A program made the translations under genes and the position numbers. The notes under the pieces were generated by a model. The model searched no databases. It was not told where the DNA came from and saw nothing but the letters and a program-made list of their open reading frames with translations. From Antedon mediterranea (taxonomy: Eukaryota; Echinodermata; Crinoidea; Comatulida; Antedonidae), in NCBI RefSeq assembly GCF_964355755.1, contig NC_092675.1:4932312-4996311 (forward strand): 64,000 nt of DNA, written 5' to 3'. Of the stretch, positions 47,401 to 58,824 are shown piece by piece. The stretch's first letter is position 1, and every line of letters begins with the position of its first letter.

Positions 47401-50400
47401 ACATTTTTATTTGCTCATTATAGAACCACCCCATCCATCCAACCCCTTACCTAATTCACAAATGTGCCACTATGGTATATAGTTCAACATAGTGTAAAAT
47501 AGGTATTCAGAACAAGACTTCTTTGTCTTTTTGTGGTGTGGAAAAAAGTAAATCAATTAGTCAATTGGTTTATGCAGTTAAAGGACATATTTAGAAACTG
47601 ACTTATCTTCTATAATGGTTCCCTAGAGAATAATGTTGTTGATTATCATCAACATTTCAAAACAAAGGCTTATTTTATTAAATGCATTTTGATTATGATA
47701 GAGAGTGGTACATCATATTTCAACGATTGTATGTTAAGAGCGTTCAGTGAAATGATATGGTCAACTGTAAAGAATGCTGCTGCATTACGTAAGAAAATGA
47801 AGTCTGACAAACATGCTGATACAACAAACAAGGTTTTTCTAATGAAACAACCTAAAAATTCAATCAGCTATCACCCTTTATGTCATAGGTATTACACTGC
47901 CGTGAAACAAAACAAAGTAGTGTCCTTCAGAAATCAGATGAGTGTGGCATGTTAAGGGGAACTTGCATATTTTGTGGAAAAGGCCGAAAAAATGGGAAAG
48001 AAGAGAAAAGGCTTAAGATAGCAACTGTTTCTGGGTGCAAGTCACTTTCCCAGCGGGTAAAATTTTTAAAAAACCAACGTATCAATAGTCTAATTTGGTG
48101 TGGCGTTGATCTGCCGAGTTCAGTTCTTCTAGAAACTGATAAACATGATGGTTCAACAGAAGAGCATTCATCTTATTGAAGTAACACATCTTATGGAAGT
48201 CACAAAAGGGCAATTTCATCCCTACTGAAACATATTGAATTATTATTAAGTATTGGGAAAACAACGAGCTATACTTGTCTCTGATTTGCTAAGCTTTTAC
48301 AAAATCGAATTTGTCAATAATGGAGGAAAACTGATATCAACTCATATTCGTCCCAAAATCTTACAAGGAAAATTCAATAAAAATTTAAAGATGAAATCAA
48401 AGTAAAACCTGCAGACAGACGAAGAGGTAACTTCATTTATAGATCACTTCTTCTAGGAGAAGAAGCCACTGCTCGACTTTATGATAATTCTGAACAATAT
48501 GTACAGGATAATAAAATAAAATGGGCTGCTCTTCATCTTAGATCTATAATCATGCAGCTCCCACAGACAAAGACCTGCTACAGTTCAAAACTTAAAAGAG
48601 TGTGCTGCCAAGATACCATCACAGTTAGAATTATTCTTTAGGAGTCTTCTTGGTGGCATCGACCAAAATGCCAATGATGCAAACAAAGACAAGTTTGATA
48701 GAAAGGTTATTTCCATTGCATCTGATGCCATCTATAATGTATCTCGTGGAACTGTGAAACCATGGAAACACACTGTCGTTGGTTTATGTTTTACATCTCT
48801 GACAGGATCAAAACTGGCTATGCAAATTTTGACATTGTATTAGTAGTGAAAGCAAAGGCCTTGAGACTGAGTTTGCCTATTCAGTTCAAGATGATGAACG
48901 CGACGCCCCAGATGGTATCCGGCTTGACCCAACCTTGGCAACTGCATGTGTATGGGAGAATAATGATACAAATGTAGAAACACTTGATGGTAAAGAAACT
49001 CTACACGCTACAGTTGGACATACATATCAGAATATATTGCATGACGACCAACTGCTCAATAGGAATACTATTGGATTTCGGGATGGTAGAAACAGGCGGA
49101 AATGTGTTGGAGTTGAAAGCGAAATACCACCTTTTAGGATAGGTATAAATAAAGCTTTGTTTATAAGAGTTCCAATGCCACATCAACTACAAATGTTAGA
49201 GAATGTAGTACAATCACTGACAAACCAATGGAATACCAAATACCACTGAAGGCATTGGATATGTATTGGTTTTGGAAACTGAATGATGGAGATACACCCC
49301 TACATGCTGGATTCATGAGCAAGTATATCAATAATCATTTACCAGTTCAGTGCATTTGCTACAGGGATCCTATATCAAAATCCCCAACAAACAATGATGT
49401 GGTTAGAGAGAGAAAATGATCCAGACTATGGCTATTGCCAAGGAAACTGGCCAAGACTATGCAGACAAGACTATGCAGTTGTGACATATGATTTGGCAGT
49501 AGCATTAAAAGCTTACTCCATACAAACAATACAATCCCCCCTATTTGATAAGCTTTTAGTATTACATGGCAATTTTCACACAGAGTTGGCGTTCTACGGA
49601 GCAGTTGGAACGTACATTAACGACAGCGGTATCGAATATATTCTCCAAGAAGCAGATATCTTGGCTGAGGGGTCAATGATGGGTTTCATCAAAGGAAAGT
49701 TTTACAACAGGTGCACTAGAATTCACCAATTGCTTGCCAATGTCTTGGAGCAAAAGTTGTATAAACGCTTTCTTCAAGAAATAAATGCAGAAGATCATCA
49801 CACATTTTAAGAAATAATGTCAACTGCACCTTTGGACCCATCATTGATTGAAGAACATATATCGGATCCTGTCACCTGCAGAAGTATGAGAATTACTTCC
49901 AGTCAGTGCTTACTGGAAATATAGGTTCAACAGCACAATTCTGGGCTATTTACATTTTTCTTATTAATCGACTCCATAGAGAACTTCAGAGATGTGTGAA
50001 AACAAATGATGTCACTGGCTACATTAATGTATTTCCAACCATATTATCTGTTTACTTTGCCCTGAACCGACCTAACTACGCCAGATGGGGAACTCTATTC
50101 ATACAGAAACTGAAAAACGTTGACCTAAAGTACTGGAAAAATGAGCATTTTCCATCAGACGTACAAATAAGCACTACAGTAGATCAGCTGTTGACCTTTC
50201 CTTAGAACAGACGGTCAATCGTGATTCTTCTTCAAGTATGAGAGGGATTGTTGCCTTTCCCTATTCAGAAAATGTAATGCGCCAGTGGTCATTGACTATG
50301 AGTCAACGAGCCATGGCAGTCACGGAGCTGAGAACATTTGCTGGTCTTGAATTGGGGGAAACTGCAACAGCTCAATGCCGTCCATCAAGAATAAAAAAGG

Positions 50401-53400
50401 ACACATTGACAGTGAAACGGAAGAAACAGAGATTGAAGAATCAAGTGATTCTTATGGCGATGCATAGAGTGAAGAGGAATATATGGATTAATTTAAATAA
50501 TTTGTGCAGAAAAGTCATAGCTTATTAAATAAGACTGTTTTTTGTTGTAACTAATGAAAACTACTGTAGATAGAATAAGGTACTATATAAAGTATCATAT
50601 GCTAAAATGTCGGGTGTTTGATATTTGATGTAGTTCTCATTTTAGTCATTCATGCTGTTTTTTAGTGTACTTAATTGCTCCATATATTTTGTTTTATAAG
50701 TTTAGGTTTTGAGTTGATCTAGTTCATGTTTTTTTGGGGGGGGGGGGGGGGGGGGGTGTTTAATTGGTGTCTGGCGGACACAACCCACCACTTTAAATGT
50801 CTAGCAATGGTCATTTATTATACTAGGGATCATGCTGAACATTTTACAGCATGTTTTAAAAGGTTAGCTTTTCAGCTGATCTAGCTCATTTTTGGGAGTG
50901 GGGGTGTTTGACGGGTCTGGCGGGCACAATACACCACTGAAAATGTCTGGCAATGGTCATTCATAATAGTTATGAGTACATTGAACATTCTCCCACCAGT
51001 TTTAGAGGGTTAACTTTTAAGCTGATCTAGCTCATTTTTGGCCCTCCAGAAATGGGGGTCTGGCAGGCACCCCCACCACTAAAATCGTCTGGCAATGTCC
51101 ATTCATTTTATTTCACTCTATGTCAAACAATTTGCAAAATATTTCACGGGGTTAACTTTTCAGCTGATCTAGCTCAATTTTTTGGGGGTGGGGTGTTTGA
51201 CGGGCTCTGGCGGGCACAATCCACCACTGAAAATGTCTGGCAATGGTCATTCATGATAGTTATGAGTTTATTGAAGATTTTCCCACCAGTTTCAGAGGGT
51301 TAACTTTTAAGCTGATCTAGCTCATTTTTGGCCCCCCCCCCAGAAATGGGGGTCTGGCAGGTACCCCCCACCACTAAAATCGTCTGGCGATATTCATTCA
51401 TTATATTTCACTCTATGTCAAACAATTTGCAAAATATTTCATGGGGTTAACTTTTCAGCTGATCTAGCTCAATTTTTGGGGGGTTGGGTGTTTGACGGGG
51501 TCTGGCGGGCACAATCCACCACTGAAAATGTCTGGCAATGGTCATTCATGATAATTATGAGTTTATTGAACATTTTCCCACCAGTTTCAGAGGGTTAACT
51601 TTTAAGCTGATCTAGCTCATTTTTGACCCCCCAGAAATAGGGGTCTGGCAGGCACCCCCCACCACTAAAATCGTCTGGCAATGGCCATTCCTTATATTTC
51701 ACTCTATGTCAAACAATTTGCAAAATATTTCATGGGGTTAATTTTTCAGCTGATCTAGCTCATTTTTTTTACCCTTTACAATGTCCCTCCTAGCCACACC
51801 CACCAAAAGAAACGCGCCAGACTGTCATTTCCAAACATTGATATGTACGTAGATAATTGCCACATGCATAGAAATTGGTTAACTTTCCAGCTAGGTTGAC
51901 CCCTCTGGGCTCCTGCTCTATATGTCATAAAAACAGAATAAGAAACTAAATATCGTTAGTTATTGAGTTTGTTATTGAACCTAAAAAACAATGTTAAAAT
52001 TATAGTTTCGTTACATTTTTCAGAACAAATATAAGTTCGGAAATCATCGATCTAGGGGACGAAACTTGTACCCTACACTCGGATGGTAAGTTTAAGTTGA
52101 AGCAATAAGGTAAAGTTAGACATCGCATAATTTATTACATCATTATATCCAACAAAATAGAGTTTAGAATGGTCAATTAATTTAATACCTTATTTCTAAC
52201 ACTGAAACAAAAATGTATTATTTTCTTTAAAAATTAATAAAAAAGAATTCGAATTGTATATTTTGTAAACATAAAACAACTGGCACTACTACTATTATCG
52301 TAACAGCATGGAGGTATTTTATACCTCCATGGTAACAGCGACAAATGCAGAATTAGTATTAACTATATAGGCCTACTGTAGACTAATAGTTTCAGCATAC
52401 GTTTTTAATGGAATCGGGTTAAATTTTGATATCTGTCTGTTCCCAGAGGCCATGTACAAATCTTTTGAGAGTCGTCGTGTAGCGTAACAAGTTTATACAA
52501 TTTCACCAGTAATTAGTCAAACATCCGGATACAATTACTATAGATCAATGGCAAGAAGGAGATAATAGACCTGTTAATGAGTGTGTTTGATGCATACCTG
52601 GATAGATAGGCCTATTATATTTCTGTTATACGGTAAACAGCCTACCCCTACCGTAGTGTGATTTACATTCTACTTAGGCCTAATTACGTTAGGAACGTTT
52701 GGTGCCAATTACCGGTTATGAAGGAAAACGTTATAGCAGCAACTATTGCCTTTGGCCTGTCTGTGTGCCATAGTATCAAATTTATAAGACGATTTATAAT
52801 ATAATTGACTTGACTTATGGCGAGTGGAGTCCTTGAACCACCATGGCCCTCCAAAGTTTCCTATCTGTCATAGCTGTTTCCACTTCTGCTCTATCCAAGC
52901 CAGTATCCAATGATCATCTTTCATAGACAATTTTCTAGTGACGTAATGATAATAGTTTTGAACATGCTATGCTCCTGTAAACAACAGACGGTGGTTTTTA
53001 CGTTAATTATCGCGTTTTAATGTGATTAATTTCATTTATTTTTGTCTCCATTAAAATACAATATAAAAAATCGTGGACAAACAACAAGAAAACATCACAC
53101 AAAACCAGGCAGAGACAGGATTCCTAAAAAAGCGAACCTAATCACTATCTAGTAGGTCTCCTATTGCACTGATTGTATAAAAAACATTTAGATTAAAATT
53201 TGTATAAACATTAGAAATGCATATAAATATTATATCAAAATAAATTAAAATATATTGCATTCATTGTCATGATGTGGAAAACAATGTTTGTAATATTGCG
53301 TGTCAGGAGTAACAAAACCTAACCCTAACAACTTAAATTCTGTAAAATAAGATAATACTTTTCTTTATTATAAAATTATGCACCAGTGAATTATGTACCT

Positions 53401-56400
53401 TTTTTTTTCTGAAAAATTAAGTTTTGGTAATAAATCTCTTTTTAATGCATTTCCCGATGATCACAAACTGAGTAATACATTCTTTAAATTTATGCTGAAA
53501 AAAGGAATCATAAAATACATTTAAGTCAACGTGAACGAGAAAAGAATTTTATATAGTTTAAAATAAACTGGCTGGCACTCCTTTTATTCAACGAAATAAT
53601 ACTTCAGGAAAATAGATTAATTTCTGCTTGCCACTTCCGTTTTTGGTTTTAATATTGTGCACACATCCCGGTTGTTAACAGGCGTTCTATTGTGCGTATT
53701 TACATTTTATGAAAAATCTTTCGCATTGATAACGTCAATCATGCCAGTATGTTTCATTGAAGCAACGATTGACTTCAAATTACTGTACTAGAAAATTGTC
53801 TATGAAAGATGATCACTGTTGAATAATTATTCCATCACCTGTTTAATGGCTTTTAATGCCCATAATAATGATCATATTACACTGTGTTCAAATAGACGAT
53901 TAGACTGGACTGGTGTTATGTTTATATTTTGTAACAATGCATTTCTTCTATAAAACTGTGAACTGCAATACGCAGAAACACTAATACTTGGTCTATCAGG
54001 TTTAGCTAAACTCAAATCCAACAATTGGTTACCACCAATCGTTTTTGCACGACTGACGTCCCATATTTTGCTTAACCTAAAAAATTATAATCAATCCGAC
54101 CTGGTACAGATTATTTTGCGTGCTTACAATGTCTAAACGTTGAACTGCGTTACGTGAAAATACGTATGCTTGATCTATCAGGTTTTGCTACACAAATCCA
54201 ACTACCGATCCTTGTAATGTCCTCTTGTTAAAAACTCATTTTTTTTGGATGTTACAAGATGGCGTAAAAGATACTTTTCATTCAACCTAATTTTCACGTA
54301 GGCCTATATGGAATGCATTGCCCACCGAAGAAAACTTTTTTTCTCCAAGACTCTTGATAATTTTCTATATAAAACAAATATGTATGGCCAACAGCCATTA
54401 AGTCGCGTGCTACAATGCATAGTGATACCGGACCGACAGACAGACAGACCGACAGACCGACACACAGACCGACCGACATAGTGAACTATAGATAAAAAGG
54501 CATAATTTTGACGAATTTTGGAACTTTTTCATCAAAAACGTGCGCAAATTATCCAATTCGACGTGCTCGTATGACGTAATTTTAAGTCGAAATTGTTTAA
54601 AAGTTGGTAAAATTATTAGAAAAGGCTACAAAAACCTAAATCACGAGAAAAAAGTATGTATTTAACGCTACGTGCGCACCGCGCGCGTAAAATTTGCGCG
54701 CGTATGGGAATTTTTGACATGCTCAAAATGACAAAAAACGCGTAGAAAGTTGATTAAAAATTAATTTTGCGCATTTTAAAATTTTAAATGCGCGTGCGCG
54801 CGTAACTGTGTAAAACACATTTTTTTTCAATTTAAAATGTTATTTGGTTTTTGACCTATGTTAAATAAGAGAAAATCGTTAAATCGCGCGTAAATCACGT
54901 TGCGCAACTCTAACGTCATTCACAATAGCACAATTTCACGTAAATGCCCACATGTTGACATCAAAACAGTTCAAAAAGTACAGAAAAGCAATAAAACGCA
55001 TAGTGATACCGGACCGACAGACAGACCGACAGACCGACAGACAGACCGACAGACCGATTGACATAGTGAACTATAGAGTCGCTTCCACGCGACTAAAAAG
55101 AATTATTCGACTCATGTGTTGTTGACTTAGGCTATGCCCATGACATTTTAGTAGTTCACATGTGGAAACAATATCACAATGTTTTAACCCAAGTTGAGTA
55201 CTTTCGAATGTAGACATTATAATGTCGTACCGGGGAAGAATTTCATAACTTGACGTTAATGGCATTGTGGCTAACTTATAACAAATGTTTTTACTTTCAT
55301 CAATAATATTTTTCTCTTTATATATAGACACATGCTTTTATTTTGGGAGAAACAGTGTACCATACAAACATGCTTCTCAAGAATGCTTGGAAACAGGAGG
55401 AGGGGAGTTAGCATCCATAACTAATCCACGTATATTACATTTGCTACTTGAAATGGTTAATAAACAAAACTCTAGTGATGATCCAAATTGCTTTTGGATT
55501 AATATTTCTCATTCAACATTGATTTCATTGAACGAAACTTTTTCAATTTATTTTCAATCTTATAACAATTGTGGCTCAGTAGTTGGCGAAAATGTTCAAC
55601 CACAACATACTTGTTACTTTGCAATGGCAAAACATCTAAATACCAAGTTAATATTGCGACAGATGAAGAAACAGGAAAAATGTACAACAGTCAACATGAA
55701 GGTGCTTTGTCAGGGTAGTAAGTATAAACAATTAATAAAAATGCATTACGGATTAGAACAATTTAATTATTATAATTCTAGTTGAATTTGACAGTGAGAC
55801 TTTAGGAATAATGCATCCACATATTCATAAGACAAAAATATCATAATGTAATAGTGTATACCTTTTATAAAATGTATACACGATATGTTTTGGTTATTTC
55901 AGTTCCTGATGATAGGAGTAATTGTTTTAACCAAACTGTGTTTAATGATGTTATGATAGTTTTTGTTGTCTCTCTATTTTCTCGGTATTGTCTTTCTTCT
56001 TGTCATCTAACTTCTCATTCAGTTATCGGATCACGATACAATAACGATGGTTATACAACATTTTATATGTTATTACTTTTATTATGACAGGCCCAAGAGG
56101 TCTAGCTGATACAAAATTGATCAACTCGAATGGTCCAATCACTACCATCATAATCGCTACATCCGTTGGAATGTTAGCGTCACTACTTATTGTTGGTTTA
56201 ATAATTAGGAGCCTACGCAAATCTCGAATTAATTCACATAACAGGTAAGGTTTATAATATGTACACATTCAATATGTTCCTCTAAGGCTAAAATGGGTAA
56301 AAGAATATATATGAATGCGCATTTAAACACTTGGATCGTGCTCTTTTTTGCAATAAACCATTGCTGTTCCACCCACGACCAGTTCTGATTATCTGTCTTG

Positions 56401-58824
56401 TCCATGCACTATAAATGATGTAAATTATGTGCTTTTTTCCTTTCAACACACACGATAGCATGTCAACTGAGGGTTTCGGAGAGGAGAGAGATAGAGGCAA
56501 AGAACTTATAACACAAGAATCTCCTGTTCGTCCGAAGCGCGTAACAATTTCGAAAGGCATTGTGGGATAGAATAGAGCTATGGGTGGCGCCATTGTGAGC
56601 CATGGAGTAGGGCGCCTGAATCAAATTAGAAAGTCAAAATCATAGAGGCGATCTGCTAATACTCTAGCGGGGATAGAGTAATTGACTGAGGAGTAGGGCG
56701 CGCCCGCATCAAATTAGAAAGCCAAAATCATAGAGGGGATCTGCTAATACTCTAGAGGGGGTAGAGTAATTGACTTCCTAGTTTGGAGGGGGCGCTGCTC
56801 CATGCTGTGAAATGGCGTCGCCCAGTTTGACCTTTTAACCATGTACTTCCGATACTGTGTTTTGAATGCAAATTGAAGAACAGGTCCAGATTCTTGTGTT
56901 ATAAGTTCTTTGATAGAGGCAACTGAGAGGATACCGTAATTTGTACAATGTATTTACGACTTTTGATTATAACAAAATTATTTTATTTGAAAAAAAAAAA
57001 ACATGTATTGAAGTAAATAGAGTAAAACCTTGACCTTTTAATATAAAGTAATACTTTTACATAAAATGTTATAGAGTAATCTATTCGCGGTCATAAAAGC
57101 TTAAAGGAGATTCGATTGCTAATTAACAAAGTATACAATCATTGACATAGTTTTTTTGTTTGTTGAAATTCTGTATGTTTATTTTTAATGTTAAGAATAA
57201 CCGTATGCCTAATATGCTTCATTATATATTTTGATACTCATGAGTATGTAAGCTCATATCCATGCACACATCGTCTACCATAATTAGCACACCAAATTAT
57301 CCTCTAATTATAGTATACTAAGCTATTTTCGAGCTTTGTATAACGTTCGTGTGCTTAACGTTCTATCTGAAGGATGAGTCAATACAAGGACATAGACAAC
57401 ACGGCACTGGCTTGAACTCAGATTTTCACACGAGTCTAGTCCGATGCCTTACTGTCTACACAATGAACCTAAACACGATTGTACATTAAATATCGCTTAG
57501 GATTAGAGATGCATAATAAATGAGCCAGTTATATCACATTAAAGTTTATAGCATGGAATGATATGATCATGAATATTTATTTTTTTTATTACAGAATGGA
57601 AAATGTTTCAAAATCATCTTCTGTAGAAGAAAGAAAGACCGAAGATCGTTGTAAGTAGGCCTAACATTAAAACAGATTTAATTGTATAATTAATAATAAC
57701 AAAAGTAATTGTAAGAAAGGAATGATTATGAAAACTAACCAACGACATATTCATTACTCTTCCATGAAAATACATGATTTTTTAACATAACTATATATAG
57801 TCGTTATTAACCATTTTCGAGAAAAGCCATTGTAGTTGTTTAAAATACGTGTGTTTAGAAACGGAAGAGATTACCGTTATATAACCACATTGGTAAATCG
57901 ATCTATAATTATGTACCAATTCTGAATACTGCACCTAAATAAACTTCAAACCGTACACTGTATGTAGGCCTATATAATGTAACCAATTTACTAGTTATAG
58001 GTTTAATTTGCCTCCATTATAATGAATTCATGTAAACCTAAGTCTCAGCTAATATAAAGAGAACTCTTCCAAATAGGAAAAGCATATACGAAATGAGACA
58101 ATCAAAATTGAACGGTTAAATAATAGTCATTGAGCTGGAGGTAGTCGGTGTTCAAGAACTGTTTATCTAAGTTTTTTTTCTCTCAAAAATTTCAGACATA
58201 GCAAGTGATAATGATTATGACAACGATACCAAAGGAAACGAATTTTCTGACTACGCTGAACTAGATAATGATTTCAAACCTGACCAAAGCGTTACCAACT
58301 CAGATATAAAGAATACAAAAGTAGATCGTGATGCAAATGACACAGATAGCGGACAAGATGGTGTTGCTGGTGAAGAACCTTGTTACTTTGTTTTAAACAA
58401 ACAGACATCTGAAGAGTCGCTACAGCATACGTATGAAGCATGTGGTTTTCGAGATCTTCCGTCAACATCATCGTTACCGATGACGTCAAATCCTCTTACG
58501 TTAACCCTACCTACGGGTGCGATGCGGAATGCCGACGCAACGGACGAGAATGTTTATGATTGGCCGGATCTGTTACAGCCAAGTTATAGCGCCAAATCAA
58601 GGAGAACACAAAGTGAAACTGAACCGCAGTATTTCACTTTAGAGATTGATAATGAGGACACTGAAAACATATATGACTCCGTGTTTCCCATCGAAAAACC
58701 CTTAAAGAAATCTCCAAAAACTTTCCGAACAAAGCATCTTTCACTTCCAAGAAAAAAACACAAAGCAAAACAACATAACCAAGCTAAAAGTCGTTTTATT
58801 AGTGGCGGAGTTACGCATAAATAG
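44465..58824 (+). CDS. G6: single-pass C-type-lectin-like receptor (477 aa), introns filled with repeats
   Basis: Exons 44465-44607, 52024-52085, 55328-55717, 56091-56244, 57595-57650 and 58196-58824 join in frame (1434 nt), phases 2,1,1,2,1. Signal peptide about 1-19, then a Thr-rich linker with NSC. The ectodomain is the most CTLD-like of the array: TCFYFG, then A..EC...GGELASI, CFWINIS at the WIGL position, and C-terminal CTTVNMKVLCQ. EPN/WND calcium ligands are not seen. Membrane helix ITTIIIATSV onward, then RSLRKSR. The tail has YAEL, YFVL and YFTL-x10-YDSV, and a basic C-terminus (RKKHKAKQ). Intron 1 (7.4 kb) holds a minisatellite and a 5.5-kb transposon; intron 2 (3.2 kb) an inverted-repeat element and an old repeat. 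Poly(A) signal 58850-58855. The exon 3 donor (GTAAGT at 55718) was chosen to keep phase 1. Confidence 0.82.
45326..46181 (+). repeat. 30-bp minisatellite, about 28 copies (G6 intron 1)
   Basis: Unit CTACCTGGATGCTAAACACCACCTCTACCA with A/G and C/T variants and some units lengthened by CCA triplets. Open frames on both strands (WMLNTTSTT on plus, VFSIQVVVE on minus) follow from the 30-bp period and are not genes. Confidence 0.95.
46433..51915. mobile_element. 5.5-kb DNA transposon with long repeat-built terminal inverted repeats
   Basis: The left end CAGGAGCCCAGAGGGGTCAA is mirrored exactly at the right end (TTGACCCCTCTGGGCTCCTG, ending 51915). Inverted arms extend about 0.9-1.2 kb (to about 47460 on the left, from about 50735 on the right). 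The arms are built of alternating ~150-bp half-units that start with GAGCTAGATCAGCT and carry TTGCCAGAC, so each ~295-bp unit is tandemly repeated. The centre contains a decayed coding region (47689-50528). A clear target-site duplication was not found. It sits in G6 intron 1, in the same direction as the gene. Confidence 0.85.
47689..50528 (+). pseudogene. Degenerate transposon-encoded protein gene
   Basis: Consecutive open segments in shifting frames (47689-47955, 47949-48179, 48762-49249, 49228-49810, 49906-50205, 50238-50528) read as one broken protein. Visible landmarks: HPLCHRYYTA and a CIFCGKG zinc-binding-like motif near the N-terminus; LHGNFHTELAFYGAVGTYI; ILAEGSMMGFIKGKFYNR; and LNRPNYARWG toward the C-terminus. 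From memory of the family, this combination (C-x2-C, GSF/GNFH, NYARW) occurs in large uncharacterised repeat-encoded proteins of cnidarians and other marine invertebrates. The catalytic class is not known to me. Several frameshifts and stops make it inactive. Its position between the inverted arms supports a transposase or accessory protein. Confidence 0.65.
52911..53815. mobile_element. Inverted-repeat element (about 905 bp) in G6 intron 2
   Basis: A perfect 29-bp inverted repeat: 52911-52939 (TGATCATCTTTCATAGACAA then TTTTCTAGT) and its exact complement at 53787-53815. Beyond that the arms diverge. No coding potential inside. Probably a non-autonomous DNA transposon. Confidence 0.75.
54429..55093 (+). 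repeat. Old dispersed repeat, copy 2, flanked by GACAGACC microsatellite
   Basis: The section 54514-54997 matches 8431-8975. Both sides carry runs of CAGACCGACAGACCGACAGA followed by CATAGTGAACTATAG (54429-54490 and 55009-55075), so the copy is framed by a short direct repeat. The right end continues into GTCGCTTCCACGCGACT, also seen in reverse near 18760-18835. Confidence 0.75.
56490..56920. mobile_element. Foldback element with internal tandem duplication (G6 intron 4)
   Basis: GATAGAGGCAAAGAACTTAT and the following AACACAAGAATCT are mirrored at 56885-56920 (AGATTCTTGTGTTATAAGTT then CTTTGATAGAGGC). Between the arms a ~95-bp unit (GAGTAGGGCGC ... ATTGACT) is tandemly duplicated at 56604-56784. 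Confidence 0.7.
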
